This document shows positions 50,926 through 62,879 of a stretch of 64,000 bases of DNA, piece after piece; position 1 is the stretch's first letter; each line of letters begins with the position of its first letter. The notes under the pieces were generated by a model that ran no database searches, was not told the DNA's origin, and was given only the letters and a program-made list of their open reading frames with translations. The stretch lies in the NCBI GenBank assembly GCA_917880885.1, contig OU862906.1, positions 59,376,665 through 59,440,664 of the forward strand, given 5' to 3'. A program made the translations under genes and the position numbers. The stretch comes from Limnephilus marmoratus (Eukaryota; Arthropoda; Insecta; Trichoptera; Limnephilidae).

Positions 50926-52890
50926 CTACTTTCTGCCTCTGTTGCCTCAAACCCCTATTTAGGATGCCATAGTACAACTGGCTCTGAACTATTGAGACCA
51001 GTTGTTCATATTATTTTTTTATAATTTGAAAATTAATACGTCAATAATAGTTTTATATTCACTAAATTTGTTTGATGAAAATTTGTCGTGTGTAGCGTCT
51101 AATCGATTTTTTTATTATATTTATAATAAAAATATATAAAGAAACAATCGAAATGACCCACTTTAACAATTAATGAAAAATAAGTACCTACGCAGTACGA
51201 ATAGGTATCAGTAGCCCAATCTCGGGGGAATGTTTTGGGTTTCATACAGCAGCAAAATGCGAGTGAATCACCCCAAAACAATAAAAAATTTAAAATGGTC
51301 GTCCGCGGTATTTATCGAGTGGTGTCCTCGATAAACAAAAAAGGCACAAGAGCCCTGGAAAGTAATCTCAGCAGGCCAATACATCCAGCCGTTTCGCAAC
51401 CCGTTATTTTACTGCGAATTGCCTTTTTTATTGTTAATTATCTGAGTAAATATGCGGTAATGGATTCCGTGCGCCGATTCGAACTTTTTCGAGTACTGTA
51501 ATAGGGGTGGTTAAAATAATTACATCCCTAAAACGCCGGGAACATTTGAACGCTTTCAAGCTGTTCAACAATCAATATTCTCGAGTTATTTGATTGTGGA
51601 GGGAGTGCTCTGCAGAAGCGGACTGGGGTGCTCATTTTTGGAAATCTTCTTTGGGTGGCTATTCTTCAAGCCAGGTCGCTCGCAATCGCCGTCGAAAGTA
51701 CGTGCATTGGTCAACTTAGTTATTCTTGAGTCTCTTCGAAGGTACATACTTAGACGCCAAACGTCAAAAGTCATTCCACACGAACAACGAGTGGGTCGAA
51801 ACAGTCATAGCGAGTAGCTGGCGGTGAGTTGTTTACGTGTCTATGCATCTAGTGTTATGTTTCGCATTCGCATTCATTCACTCGCAAATTCGCACCCGCA
51901 AAGATATCGTACATTTTTATAAAGTCGTTTTAAGTTTCCATATTACAATGGCTGATTTACCAGCGATGTTGGCTGCAATACATCATGTCGAGCAAGCTGA
52001 AGCAACTGCTTTGAGACCTGTAATAAATACTGAAATCCCAACCATTTCGAATATTATCAACTGACATATCAAATTTAAACCAGAGAAATCTCAAAACTTC
52101 AGGAACATGGACAATATTCACAGGGCTGCCAATATAATCATCTCTTCGACCGTTCGACGTTCAAGAATACGTAATAATGAAACATTCGACAAAGTTCGTC
52201 GCGACGACGAGTAATTTTTCAGTCGTAGATGGCGCGTAACGAGTAACGATTGATCGTGCTGGGGAATTGCAGCCCTGGGCCTTAGTTTGATTAGAGACGC
52301 TCTACTCGTTGAGAGTCCTTTGATGCGGGGTTGTGGTGTCCAGCCAACATTAATAATCATAACTTTCTTCCTCGAACTATGAACATGACGTCAATTGGAC
52401 TAATTATAAATAATATTTTGTCATATCAGTTCAGCTCTGGCATTTTCAGGAACTCAAAAATATAACCAATACGAATTCCAGAGTAGGTACTATTACAGAA
52501 CTTTCAAACAAAGGATAATAATGGATTATCCTTATTATTAGAGTAAGTTTACGTTTATCTACAGTTTTGTTTTAAATAATAATGGAAATTATTGAGGCGT
52601 GAATATAGCCTCAACAAAATTGGACCTTCTGCCACGAGAAAATAATAAAAATTTCACACCGGCGTTTTTACCTCAAAGATTATGGTAAATAATAAACGTA
52701 AAAGTCTAAACGCAAAAAAAATCGAACACGGAAAAATATGTAGATAAAATTCTCATGTTGAATTTTTTCCATCCCAAAAATTATTTCGAGAGTAGATGAC
52801 ATAGTCGGACTGGTAGAATAAAACCAATAGATTGAAGATAATGTTGGTGGTTCTTAGTCGAAGTATGATATAGTCAAAAATGACCGAATC
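50926..52890. other. No convincing gene
   Basis: A 38-codon frame at about 51948-52064 (MADLPAMLAAIHHVEQAEAT...) has ordinary protein-like composition but no neighbours or splice signals that I trust. Nothing else recognised. Confidence 0.35.
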
Positions 52891-52897
52891 AGATATC

Positions 52898-53042
52898 GAC
52901 ACCTTGGCGCTGTGGTTAGCGCAGTGGCCGGGAAAGCCGAAGGTCCTGGGTTCGAGTCCCAGAGGTGCCAATTCATTTTCTGATTCTTGTTTCCAGATTT
53001 TTCAATTGAGTTTCGTTAATATTGTCTTCATTTAATCAAGTA
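52898..53042 (+). mobile_element. SINE3: tRNA-like head plus ~65-bp body
   Basis: 52898-52969 folds as a class I tRNA: acceptor GACACCT/AGGTGCC (one mismatch), D arm GCGC/GCGC, a short anticodon stem, 5-base variable loop AGGTC, and T arm CTGGG-TTCGAGT-CCCAG. The 3' body TTCTGATTCTTGTTTCCAGA to ATTGTCTTCATTT recurs on both sides of the tRNA-like unit at 61600. The anticodon loop CGGGAAA lacks U33, so I read it as a SINE head, not a working tRNA. Confidence 0.6.
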
Positions 53043-53551
53043 CATTGATTTTTTTAAATTTCTATCGCTTTCCGAATTTTGTATTTACGGACCACCGTTC
53101 GATATTCTTTAGGGCTTGATTTTCAGCTCTCTTACAATTTATTCAGTCAAAACACATTCTTCCCACAATTCATGGGACTAATGGTACGTTCGTTGTTTTA
53201 TTTTAAAAATACCCACGCATATATTGCGTTAATAGAACTTTCCTCTGAATTCAATAAAGGTTTGGTAGCACCCTCTTATTTCTTCGCCTTTCAACAAAAG
53301 GGCCAAATGCACTGATTAAATAATCCCTAGAAGTACGATCTACACAGATTACAAACAAAACTATTGTTGCCGATTTACATAATACCTTTTGACTTCTAGG
53401 CACCAGATATCCCAATGAAATTGATAGTCCTTTCAATAAAGATCTTCAATATTTATTTCAACCATTTCACCAAATTAAACATTTTGCTAACTTAGGACAC
53501 AAGGGCACGCCTTTTTCAGATTATCTCATCAGAAGCGCAATAACACTTGCG
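53043..53551. other. No gene seen
   Basis: Nothing recognised. Confidence 0.35.
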
Positions 53552-53710
53552 TAAGGCTGCGTATACATTTGTAAACTGAGACGCGAGCCGAGCCACGAAT
53601 TAAACGAAAGAAACGAAGCAACCGCAAAGAGCGCAAAACGTCCTTGCGATCTCTTCGTTCTTTTCGCGGCTCGGCTCGCATCTAGGTTCGCACATTCATA
53701 CGCAACCTTA
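53552..53710. mobile_element. Foldback MITE, 159 bp
   Basis: TAAGGCTGCGTATACATTTG at the left and the inverse CATTCATACGCAACCTTA at the right. GCGAGCCGAGCC and GGCTCGGCTCGC pair further in. No coding and no clear target duplication. Confidence 0.65.
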
Positions 53711-54519
53711 AAAAAGCTGCAGAACTTAAATCAGGACCATACCGTCTGTAAGTTTAGTTAATAGTTTGACTCTCCACTATTTCACTCAGTTTACCGAGAC
53801 TTCTGATCGGCCAAATTCTTACGTGACTGTGGTTAAAATATATTTTTTTATTGTCTCGCAAATTTGCATGCTTGAGGCATTCATTACCAGTTTTGAAATA
53901 TGACATCCCAGCATGATTTCTATTAGCAGTAAAAACAGCTTTAACAACAAAGGGCAAATGATATTTTCATTATTATTTGTAGCTTTTGTAGCATTGCTAA
54001 CTTTAAATAAAGCACATATTCTAAATGACGATTCGAGGAAATTTGAGTTGAGCAGAACTGTGTTTAGCGTGAGACCAGAAAATAAACGATGTGAAATATG
54101 GACGCTGCCTCTAATAAAGCAAATAACACTTCCACAACTAACAACTTGCAAAGCAAACCGTTAATGTTAACGGATAATATTTTAAAATGGTTAAGATGAA
54201 AAACACATTATAATATAAACTCATATACCAACTGTTATCGTAATACAATTATTTAGACAAAACCAAATATTTTGTTCATTTTTATTAGGGATAACTTTTT
54301 AAAATTTAATCATTGATGAATACATTAGTATCAACAACTCTCAATGTACAGTATGAAACAGACAGACCAGAATATATAAAGGTAACGTCGCAACTGGGAC
54401 CCAGACCCTCCAGTACACTAGTCTTATCGGGACTGGACTCTTCAGCGCAACATTCACATACGGATACGCTCGGCGGACCTGTCCGAAGAGATTCGCCCGT
54501 TTCGGCGTAGAATTCACAC
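53711..54519. other. No convincing gene
   Basis: A frame at 53913-54164 has an internal MIFSLLFVAFVALLTLNKAH stretch that looks like a signal peptide, but the remaining ~48 residues match nothing I know, and an equally long frame lies opposite. Confidence 0.3.
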
Positions 54520-54850
54520 ACTCGGGTTCATGGGTGAGGTTTTTCCGGGTCTTGGCGGCGGATGCGTCCGCCCACCAGCGGCATAGCAGGTCGGATCGGG
54601 AGTGAATGGTTGAGGGAGTTCCTTCCTTCCTCTCCAGCCGTACTCTCTCGGAATATCGCCTTGTACCGCAGGTCGTCACTCCTGGACACACTGACCCCAG
54701 ATTCCTACCCACCCCTAAAACCCCTTTCCTTCCCAGAACTTCCTCTCCTTCCTTTCCTAATATGACCCTCCATTCAGCATCCTCAAAGATGACATAGACC
54801 CTGAAGGGAATTATTTTCCTCACGGTCTTCTGTGTGGAGCTAACGTAAAT
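54520..54850 (+). mobile_element. SINE1 copy, 5' truncated
   Basis: Starts at the GGGTTCATGGGTGAGG block and continues through GGCGGATGCGTCCGCCCACC, TCACTCCTGGACACACTGAC, AACTTCCTCTCCTTCCTTTC to CTGTGTGGAGCTAACG. Confidence 0.75.
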
Positions 54851-55087
54851 CGAGCGGCGAGCATATCGTACGGTAATGGTCTAAGGAAAAGTCTAAGTCT
54901 AGGGAAATTTCCCTGCATATAAAAAAAAACTTTTCTAATTGAAAATTTAAGTTCTGTAAACAAATTTCTCACGACAATTCAAGGAAAATCCAAAATATTC
55001 TGGGGAAATTTCTGGAAACTTTGAAATTCTCTGGAACGTAAATCCCCGGAGAGTTAAAAGAAACGGAGGATAACTAAAAAAAAAAAA

Positions 55088-55375
55088 TGGAGGTCCGTAC
55101 AGAAAGCAATGCTGATATAAGTGTAATGAGTAAGATTAAGAAAGGGACGCTTAGGTGGTTTGGGCATGTAGACGAAATGAAGGAGTGTAAGGAGAATATG
55201 TGACGCGAATTTGAATGGTAGAAGAAGTCGGGAACACCTGAGGACGACATGGTACGATCAAGTGAACTGGATACTTGAGTCGGGCATTGCCGAGAGTTTA
55301 TGAGACGGGTGTATGAATGTGAAAGAGGCAAGGAGTGAAGGAGTGTGTGCCAAGACCGAGTTATTAGGCGGACTA
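55088..55375 (+). pseudogene. LINE C-terminal fragment, decayed
   Basis: One frame reads VMSKIKKGTLRWFGHVDEM; others give GRRSRGTPRTTWYDQV and related blocks. KGTLRWFGHV followed by a G-R-x-R-G-x-P-x-x-x-W motif is a LINE ORF2 tail. Frames are broken. It ends before the Helitron-like copy. Confidence 0.55.
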
Positions 55376-55427
55376 AAATGAAGCCACTTGAGAATTCAGT
55401 ACTTGAGTACCTAACAAACTTATTCTA

Positions 55428-56197
55428 TCTATAATATTAAAATGAATCGCTAAATATGTTGGTAAGCGCAAATCTCGAGATCAGCTAAACCGATTTCGCT
55501 AATTCTTTTTTTAGAATATTCCTTGAAGTACGAGGATGGTTCTTACGGAGAGAAAAATTAAGAAAATTGCGCAGAAAATTGGATAATTTCAGAAAACATG
55601 AGCATGTTGACAGTTCGCGTGTTTGAGAATGACATTTTGCAAAACATTGATTGTTCAATCAGGATTCTATTTTTGAAAATTTTTAAGTTGCTAAATTTAT
55701 TTAAAGTAGGTACTCCCCTAATAATTTGAATCGAATCAAGAATTTTAGATTATTTAAATAGGTACCTATGTTAGGTACCAAATTTAATATACATGAAAAA
55801 TGGAAATTTGAATAAAAATTGTAAATGGTGGCATGCGGACTGTTTAAAAACTGAATGTACTGGGATTGAATATATGGAACGCGGGAGGAGGGTTGGCGGG
55901 ACGAGGGAGCGGGAAAGGGAAGAAGGAAGGCCGTGAAGGTGGAAGGGGAATGCGGGAGGGGAAGGGGACGTGTGAGGGAGGAGGAGAACTCGAGAGGGTG
56001 GTTACCGGGACGGGGGAAGGGGGGGGAGTGGAGTGGGGAGAGGGAAGGTGGAGGTGACGGAGTGGGAACGCGAGAGGGGAAGAGGACGCTGGAGAAGAAG
56101 GGGAGGCGAAAGGGGAACGGGACGAATGGGAAACGACACTCAGGGAGAAACAATTTCTTTATTAAATGGTATAGCAACGCATGCCGGGACCAGCTAG
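55428..56197 (+). mobile_element. Non-autonomous Helitron-like element, copy B
   Basis: Left end A|TCTATAATATTAAAATGAAT. Right end ATGCCGGGACCAGCTAG|T at 56194-56197. A weak hairpin, GGTAT/ATGCC, sits just before. The purine minisatellite (about 55870-56130) and the block AAGAAAATTGCGCAGAAAAT are shared with copy A. 770 bp, no coding for Rep/helicase. Confidence 0.7.
55870..56130. repeat. Purine-rich minisatellite in Helitron copy B
   Basis: Degenerate GGGAACGCGAGAGGGGAAG-like units, longer than in copy A. Frames on either strand here are compositional. Confidence 0.7.
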
Positions 56198-56384
56198 TTT
56201 TAGATAAAACTCTCTGCAGGACAGCCGACTGCGAATGAGGGAATGCTCGGCGAGTAAATCTATTTCGTTCGTTCACCTGAGAATGGTTTCGTGACGGACC
56301 AATCTGTCGAAGCAGGAATACACGGGTGGATATGTCCATCAAGCATGCTGGTCGGACAATGTACGTACGTGAATGATGCGCTTA

Positions 56385-56655
56385 TTTTTTTACATTGTCT
56401 TTACACAGGAGGCCCTGAGGAAAATAATTATCTCAGGCTTCTTTTATCTTTGGGGATGCTGTTCGGACGATATTTTAGTAGAAAGGAAGGAGAGAACCTC
56501 GGTCTTGAAGAGAACCATATTGTAGGAGGGATGAAACACAGAGGCGAGCAAATCGTTCCACAGCCGAGCTTGTGAACTCAAGAACGAGTCGTATAAATGA
56601 CCTGTTCTCATATGACAATGTTAACCGTGTACAAATGTTAATATCCAAACCTAGG
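56385..56655 (-). pseudogene. 3' end of the 34.9-kb LINE family, minus strand
   Basis: The reverse complement aligns with 35470-35735: ACATTTGTACACGGTTAACA, GACTCGTTCTTGAGTTCACA, AGCTCGGCTGTGGAACGATT, TACAATATGGTTCTCTTCAA, AACAGCATCCCCAAAGATAA and CCTCAGGGCCTCCTGTGTAA with a T/A tail. The coding frame is degraded. Third member of this LINE in the window. Confidence 0.8.
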
Positions 56656-56849
56656 ATCGTGTCTCGGATATACGATTTTTATTTATACGGGACAACTATT
56701 GACTTTTTCTACTAATGTAATTGTATTGGAATAATTATTTCGAATAACTTTTAAAAAGTTATATCCCTCAATGTAATATTTATTCATTGAAGAGAATTAA
56801 TATTAATAAATCAAAATGAAGCATGAAACTGAAAAGAGAGAAAATAAAT

Positions 56850-56926
56850 GGGGTTGCATTTGGAAATCGAACCCAAGATAGCTACCGCACTGGGACAACG
56901 CCTCTAAGCACTCGGTCATTGTGGCC
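56850..56926 (-). repeat. tRNA-like sequence (SINE head or pseudo-tRNA)
   Basis: The minus strand reads GGCCACAATGACCGAGTGCT, TAGAGGCGTTGTCCC, then TTGGGTTCGATTTCC. ACCGAGTGCTTAGAGGCG resembles the A box of class II tRNAs (Leu/Ser), and GGTTCGATTTC the B box. Acceptor pairing is poor. Confidence 0.4.
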
Positions 56927-57233
56927 TAATGTTTTTAGATCTTTATTGTCGATCTCATGTCATCTTCAAACCCAGAAATAATAATATTAACGTCAACTAA
57001 TTTTTCCCATATATTTTTGGATGTTATCTCTTTATATGATTACAAAGTATCATAACATTTTATTTTAATTTTCTGTGTATTGTTCTGTATCATGTTTCAA
57101 TTTGATCTATGTATTATCTTTTTCTTCAATGACTATAAATATTACATTGATGGGTGTCACCTTCAAAATTTATTAAAAAACGGTATTTATTCCAATAAAA
57201 TAAATAATTCAGATAGAACATGGTTTACCTGAC
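56927..57233. other. AT-rich, no gene seen
   Basis: Nothing recognised between the tRNA-like sequence and the TIR element. Confidence 0.35.
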
Positions 57234-58319
57234 GCCAGGTCTCTTGCGACCTCCGACATGAGCATTTGCTTGAACATTCGCTTGAACATTACTATAAACT
57301 TTATCAATGGGGGCGTGGCTTTGAATAATTCTTGTTCGCAATGTTCATGCTTTCCGTGGTCGGTAGAAAATATTCTCTTCCCGGGTGAAGCGGGGAAGAC
57401 AGGCGGGGGGGGGGGATTAGTTCATTTTTTTACAGCAGCCGCGCAAAGCGGTCAGTTACGGAGAATAAATAGAACGAGTTGTGGGGTTATGTCAACTGCG
57501 CGAGCCTAATAATTATGGACGCAATAAATTGTAAATAAATACTGTCGTAATGGATGATTCTATCGTGAACTCACCTGTAAATAAAGTCTCTTAATTTATA
57601 TGTTGAAGGCCCATATGTAACAAATTATTATAATACTTGTTGTTTTGAAATTCTTAAATAGTACATTTAGGTCTTATATGAATGCTAATTGCCAGAACTA
57701 TGAATGTAATGCCAATTCGTATTTTTGGTGAATTTTTTCTTGCACTCGTAGTAAAATTGAACCCAGTTGCTCAAAATCTGTTTGAGACGAAATTCTTAAT
57801 TTGTGATAAATAAATACTTAATCAAATATCGAGGTAGTATGGTCTAACTTAAAATCTGCGTTTCCTCCCTAATACTTACATGTAACAACTATGTATAATC
57901 TTATCGCTAAAATCATAAGATTCTGTTCATCTCTTCCACATTAGAACTTGACATTTTTTGACGTTTACGTAATTATTTACGCAGACGAAATTCTTAAATG
58001 GTTATTAAGATAGAGTAATAATTAATAATCGATATTACCCAGAAATCTTTCCTGATCAATAAATATTTTTTTAAATATTAATGAAATCATTTTTTCTCCC
58101 TGTTGTAGCATCTCTTCTTCATCAGAACTCATCCTGACATTTACGTAAACGTCAAACGTCAAGGGTTCAGTGCATACGCGTAGACACGTCGTCACCACAG
58201 ACCACTAGCAAATATGTGTGCGGTCATGTCCTCCTCGCCCCAATGTTTCAACCATGTTTCAACAAACGGGGGAGACGGAAAACAAAAAATGTTCAAGCGA
58301 ATGTTCAATATGACCTGGC
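57234..58319. mobile_element. ~1.09-kb TIR element, non-coding
   Basis: GCCAGGTC plus TTGAACATTCGCTTGAACAT at the left and the inverse ATGTTCAAGCGAATGTTCAA with GACCTGGC at the right. The left arm has ~25 extra bases. A G-run lies near 57405. No transposase coding. Confidence 0.6.
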
Positions 58320-59300
58320 TTAATGTATGCTTCTGAAATATATTTAAATATGTATAAATATCCAGAGACATGCCCCTAATGCCCATCGAAAATTATTGTG
58401 CAAATTGAGTTTCAAAAATTAGTTTAGTTACCTTGCCTTTTCAAATTAGTTAAAAAAAATAAACTATTAAATAATTAAATTTAATAAAAAAATAAATAAT
58501 TTCTCTACATTTACTTTCGTCTTCGTTCGAATTTCGTCGTGTTTTATTTTCTTTTTGTAATCGTTTTGTTTTAATGACTCCTTTTCACACCAATCTTCTT
58601 TTACTTTTATCGTTTCTCTTTATTTTTATTCACAGCATTAGCAATACACAATACAAATTATTATTGTTTGTAATGACGCTATTTGAACAAGTCTTCGAGT
58701 CTCGTTAAAAGACATTGTTGGCAGATGTCATTAAGATTATCTGGGAAAGCAGGGACCGTTTAACGAAATAATTGCTAAGTATGTTAACGACTGTATCGTT
58801 GTCAGTAAACAGTATTACTTCTAGGCTGAGCCAGTTCTCCACTGACTGTAACTTAAAAGTTCGCATTTAAATGCTTTAGTTCTGGTAATAGGCATGTCAG
58901 GTGCCTTTAACACGCTTCAGAAAACAGTTATAAATTTTATCACCTGTTTACTTTGTTGCAAATCGGCCAATAGTAGGTTTGCTAAGTGATTTTAAGTATT
59001 GAAGAATTAACAATTGTCAAATAATAAGATAAATAAATTATCAAAAGAAATGAGGTTATTGCCGCAACCGGGATGTGATCTCTATTCTCATCTCATTTTA
59101 GATCCAAGTCTTTAAAGAATCTTAAAGATGAAGAAATCTGAAGTCTATAATTTAAATTGAAATTATTTTGGATTAATTTTTGTGGGTAAAACTTCGAGGA
59201 TTTTTAACATTAGAATATGGATGTGAGGTGTTTAAACGATGCAGATGTTCGCAGAAGGAAGGGTACATGGGTTCGCCGCGGCCGCTTTGATGCGCCACAG
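58320..59300. other. AT-rich, no gene seen
   Basis: Nothing recognised. Confidence 0.4.
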
Positions 59301-59590
59301 AATAGCCGGGGTGAGACAGCGTCGCCTCAGTTCTTATTTGTCCAACAGACCATTTTAGTTTTTGTTCAATCTCCACTTTAAACTAAAAAATAAGGTATAA
59401 AAAATGATAGTTAATCACTTAACTAAGTATTATTTAAAGTAATAAAACCTTTTCCTTTACGAAAAAATTGCTTTATCTTACACCTATCATAATACTTCAT
59501 TGAAATAATGAAAGAAAACCTTTCTCTCGTCTAAAATTTTCTAATGGTCTGTTGGACAAATACGAACTAAGGCGACGACAGCGCTACCAA
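59300..59590. repeat. Inverted pair of a ~45-bp repeat
   Basis: TATTTGTCCAACAGACCATT (about 59333-59352) and its inverse AATGGTCTGTTGGACAAATA (59542-59561), with GTCGCCTCAGTTC / GAACTAAGGCGAC adjoining. The ~190-bp spacer is AT-rich. Possibly two opposed copies of one element. Confidence 0.6.
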
Positions 59591-59779
59591 AGATCGGAGA
59601 ACACTCTCGTCCAGGCCGTGGTCCAGTGGCAGGGCGCGCCTCTTCACCAAACATGGAGAATTCATCTGAAGCCCCCGTAGTAGATATACAAGTACTAAAT
59701 ATGTGTATATATGTTTCTTTTTAAATCTTTTTATATTATTTTATTTTTTCTTTTTATTGTATGTAAATCCATATTATGT

Positions 59780-59868
59780 AATGTATACTTTTTTATGGCA
59801 GACAGAGTATTGCACCCACCGCTCTGTTCGGCTGAAATAAATAACTTATTATTATTATTATTATTAAA
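59780..59868 (+). mobile_element. LINE-type 3' end
   Basis: GGCTGAAATAAATAACTTAT followed by (TTA)n is the usual look of an insect LINE 3' tail. The upstream coding is not recognisable. Confidence 0.35.
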
Positions 59869-61526
59869 CAATAATGGTTTTTTAGAGTTTGCCATTTCAT
59901 TTCAATTATTTATTTTATTTATTGGAGACAAATCACACTTTTGATTTTAATAAAATTGAGTAACTACATTGTTATTTTAATGGTATTAATTTAGTCCAAC
60001 TAGCAGTGGCAGTCAAAAAATTTGAAAAACTGTGTACCTGAAAAAATATATGTTTATGTTTTAATGAATGAAGAATTATAAAAAAAAATAAAAAAAGTTT
60101 AGATCAAACTAGAAATCTTAGAAATTAGGAAGAGCGTAAATAAGCATTGAAATGTTATAAATAATCAAAAAATCTTATAAAAATATTTCGATATGACCCA
60201 TAAGTCTATGTCTATTATTGTAATTAGTTTTAAGTAAACCTTGATGAAAGTAAGCATTACTCACGAAACATGTTGGTTTTTCAACAATAAACGTGGTTAA
60301 AACTGAGTAAAGGGTTTAAATCTTATTACACATTACAATAAGATTAAAAATTAAATGGTAGTTTTGCGCCACCCCATATTTTATTAATTTTGAAATAAAA
60401 TGGTGCCACAAAATAAGTTTGCTGTGTTTGAATAAATGAATATTATTTCCATGTTTAATATCGCTATCTGGAACGAATGTTATTTTAATAGAATTTATAA
60501 TTCATATAGAAGATATTTTTATTTCTCAAATGAGTTTAATAAAAATATGACTTTTGCTTCTACAGTAACTAGACTTGAATTGACGTTCATGTGATTTGCA
60601 AGCGAAATTTCAGCCGATTTATGTGGATGAAGTAATCTATCTGGACTTCAGTCTTGTCTTCCTTGGATTTATTATTCAGTTTTCTAACGGTACGGAAACC
60701 TACCACGATAATTATTCAGTTTCGCTTTAGTAAACTAGTGTAGTTTGATACTGATATTAATTTTATACTGATCAATACAGCAAGAGGTTTTTTTAATTCT
60801 TATTATCAATTTTACATATCGACCTCGTGGGCATATCTATCTTCTTAAATATTGTTCCAAACTCTGTGCAATGATAGTCTTTACATTCAATAATGATCCT
60901 TAGATAATATAACTTTGTAATTCTCTTGGGCCAGGCTGATTTGGTTTCAAATCCCAGCAGACATGTTAGGAAGTCCCTTCGCTGTTAATTATTTGTAGAC
61001 AAGCAGACTTACACGGGTTTTGGGAGATACCCATAAACCAACAACGTACGTAGGTAGGTACAATTAAAGAAAATCCTCCATGGTATAATAATTCAAATGC
61101 TCTAATTTTAAACGGGAGTGGGCTTAAACTGAGTTTAGCGAAGTCCTGTTGTAACTCGACCGTTTTGCATTTCGTCGGTACGTAAATTTGTTCATTCCAT
61201 TTCCTTTTCAAGATTATGGCTGTTTTAGTGTTTCAGTAAACTTTTTTTTTTCAAATGTGATTTCATCGTGTGATTTTGATTTCCTTATTCACATTTTTTC
61301 AAATAACGAACCTGCTTAAAAAAAGTTTAAAAAATGAATAATTATTGTATCAAATGACCTTTGGACAATTTGTTTAACTTATTTGAAACAAAAAATAAAC
61401 ATACCTGGTTTAAAATTCAGTAGGTAAGTATTTAAGTGTCCACTAACAAAATATTATGATTTTTTTTATTTTTTATTTAATTTTTTTTTTATTTTAACTT
61501 TATCAGTAAAACCTCAAATTGTAATA
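59869..61526. other. AT-rich, no gene seen
   Basis: A T-arm-like GGTTTCAAATCCCAGC near 60940 is isolated. Nothing else. Confidence 0.4.
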
Positions 61527-61746
61527 TTTAAATAAATGAAGACAATATAAGCGAAACTCAATCGAAAATCTGGAAACAGAAAAATCAGAAAAACATATCG
61601 ACACCTCTTGGCGCAGTGGTTAGCGCGTTTGCCCGGAAAGCAAGAGGTCCTGGGTTCGAGTCCCAGAGGTGTCAATATGTTTTTCTGATTTTTCTGTTTC
61701 CAGATTTTCGATTGAGTTTCGCTTATATTGTCTTCATTTATTTAAA
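61527..61746. repeat. 82-bp near-perfect inverted repeat with a tRNA-like tip
   Basis: The left arm 61527-61608 and right arm 61665-61746 are exact inverses except for one position (C61599 against A61674). They include the acceptor stem of the tRNA-like unit, so the acceptor stem continues outward for another ~73 bp. The right arm body matches the 3' body of SINE3 at 52898-53042. Confidence 0.93.
61600..61673 (+). tRNA. tRNA-like unit (pseudo-tRNA), formal anticodon GGA
   Basis: Acceptor GACACCT/AGGTGTC (7 perfect pairs), four bases CTTG where two are normal, D arm GCGC-AGTGGTTA-GCGC, anticodon arm TTTGC-CCGGAAA-GCAAG, variable AGGTC, T arm CTGGG-TTCGAGT-CCCAG. A and B boxes are good (TGGCGCAGTGGTTA, GGTTCGAGTCC). 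GGA would read serine codons, but serine tRNAs have a long variable arm and U33, both lacking. I therefore regard it as a SINE-derived tRNA relic that may still be transcribed. Confidence 0.5.
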
Positions 61747-62084
61747 AAAATATATTATGATTTCAAGTGAAATTTTTTGTTTTAATTTATTGAATAAGAG
61801 AAAATTAGAAAGGTACATTTTGTGCGTTAGGCTCACTGTTCATAGAACTACTGGTAAATAATTTGTAAAAATCTATTAACGACTTGAAACACTCAGCTTT
61901 GCTGGCGAACAAGAAGGAACTAAGAAACGACAAACAAGCCACTACCAAAAAAATGACAAAAATCAAAGAATAAGCATAAATAATTAATTTTTTTCATTTT
62001 GAAGTGTTGAATATAAGTTAAATAATTTAATTGCTGATCAGTAAGTGTTGGATAAAAAAAAATATTGTTTTATTTTTCGTTATT
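61747..62084. other. No gene seen
   Basis: AT-rich, nothing recognised. Confidence 0.35.
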
Positions 62085-62258
62085 GTTTCTCAGGTTGGCG
62101 GTTCTGAGATCGGCAGAGTTGGAATCGCCGGAGTGTTTCCGAAAGAACGAAAGATGTCGGCAGAAGCAAATTTTCAGGAGATTGAGGAATATTTTTTGAT
62201 TTGGGCTCGTGTTAAGCGTGTTAAGCGCAGTAATGACCTAATTTGTCTATGTATATAA
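62085..62258 (+). CDS. Candidate exon (speculative)
   Basis: After a pyrimidine-rich ATTGTTTCTCAG (possible 3' splice site) the frame reads VGGSEIGRVGIAGVFPKE, RKMSAEANFQEIEEYFLIWA and RVKRVKRSNDL before TAA at 62256-62258. Composition is more protein-like and GC-richer than the flanks. The next frame (62243-62449) has a hydrophobic NLFFSTTMLLVYIGVQLL segment. No domain recognised; both could be relics. Confidence 0.2.
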   Translation, partial: VSQVGGSEIGRVGIAGVFPKERKMSAEANFQEIEEYFLIWARVKRVKRSNDLICLCI

Positions 62259-62498
62259 TGCATTCGGTCGATTCCGGCATCATCCTGCGAAATCTGTTCT
62301 TTTCGACAACGATGTTGCTTGTTTACATCGGCGTTCAGTTGCTGATGGTAGCCAATAAACCCATACTAATTTCATATAGAGTTTATTCTGCATTTAGAGA
62401 TATTTATACAGTAAATAAATATATTTTGGAATCTGAGTCTGTCGGATGAGTAAATAAACTATTATCCCGGATCGTACAGATTACAAATACAATATAAT

Positions 62499-62870
62499 AT
62501 GCTAGACCACAGATCTACAGATCGACGCATGAGGAAGATGTTTGGAAACATTTTCCTACCCACACAGGAAACCTTTGGGGGAAGCCGAAGAGCGCTGAAT
62601 TTCAGTCGATCTGCCATTCCTTTGGTCATCTTGCTGGATGGTCGCGGATGGAAGCCCAGTCGGGACCTCGATATCCCCCCTTGGAGGGTAAATGCTGTTG
62701 GAAGCTCCTTGTTGAGGCCTTTCGAGGAAGTGGACCTGGAATTCGTCGATGCTAACTAACGAAGAAAATCTCTCTTTCTCTCGTCTAAACGTTTCATAAT
62801 TATTGTGATTATAATAATAATAATAAGCCTTTTTATTCTGAACTTCTGTTAGGTATATACTAGACATGTT
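62499..62870. other. Unidentified GC-richer segment
   Basis: Open on both strands for ~87-100 codons but without a known motif. It ends in (ATA)n near 62810, and CTTTCTCTCGTCTAAA recurs near 59523, so it may be part of a LINE-like repeat. Confidence 0.3.
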
Positions 62871-62879
62871 CTTGTTTGT

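Noticed and set aside
53913..54164. Small secreted protein with signal peptide
   Set aside because: The hydrophobic stretch is suggestive, but a longer frame lies opposite and no splice or poly(A) context supports it.
61600..61673. Functional tRNA-Ser(GGA) gene
   Set aside because: Short variable arm, C33 instead of U33 and two extra bases before the D arm contradict a working serine tRNA; the flank matches a SINE body.
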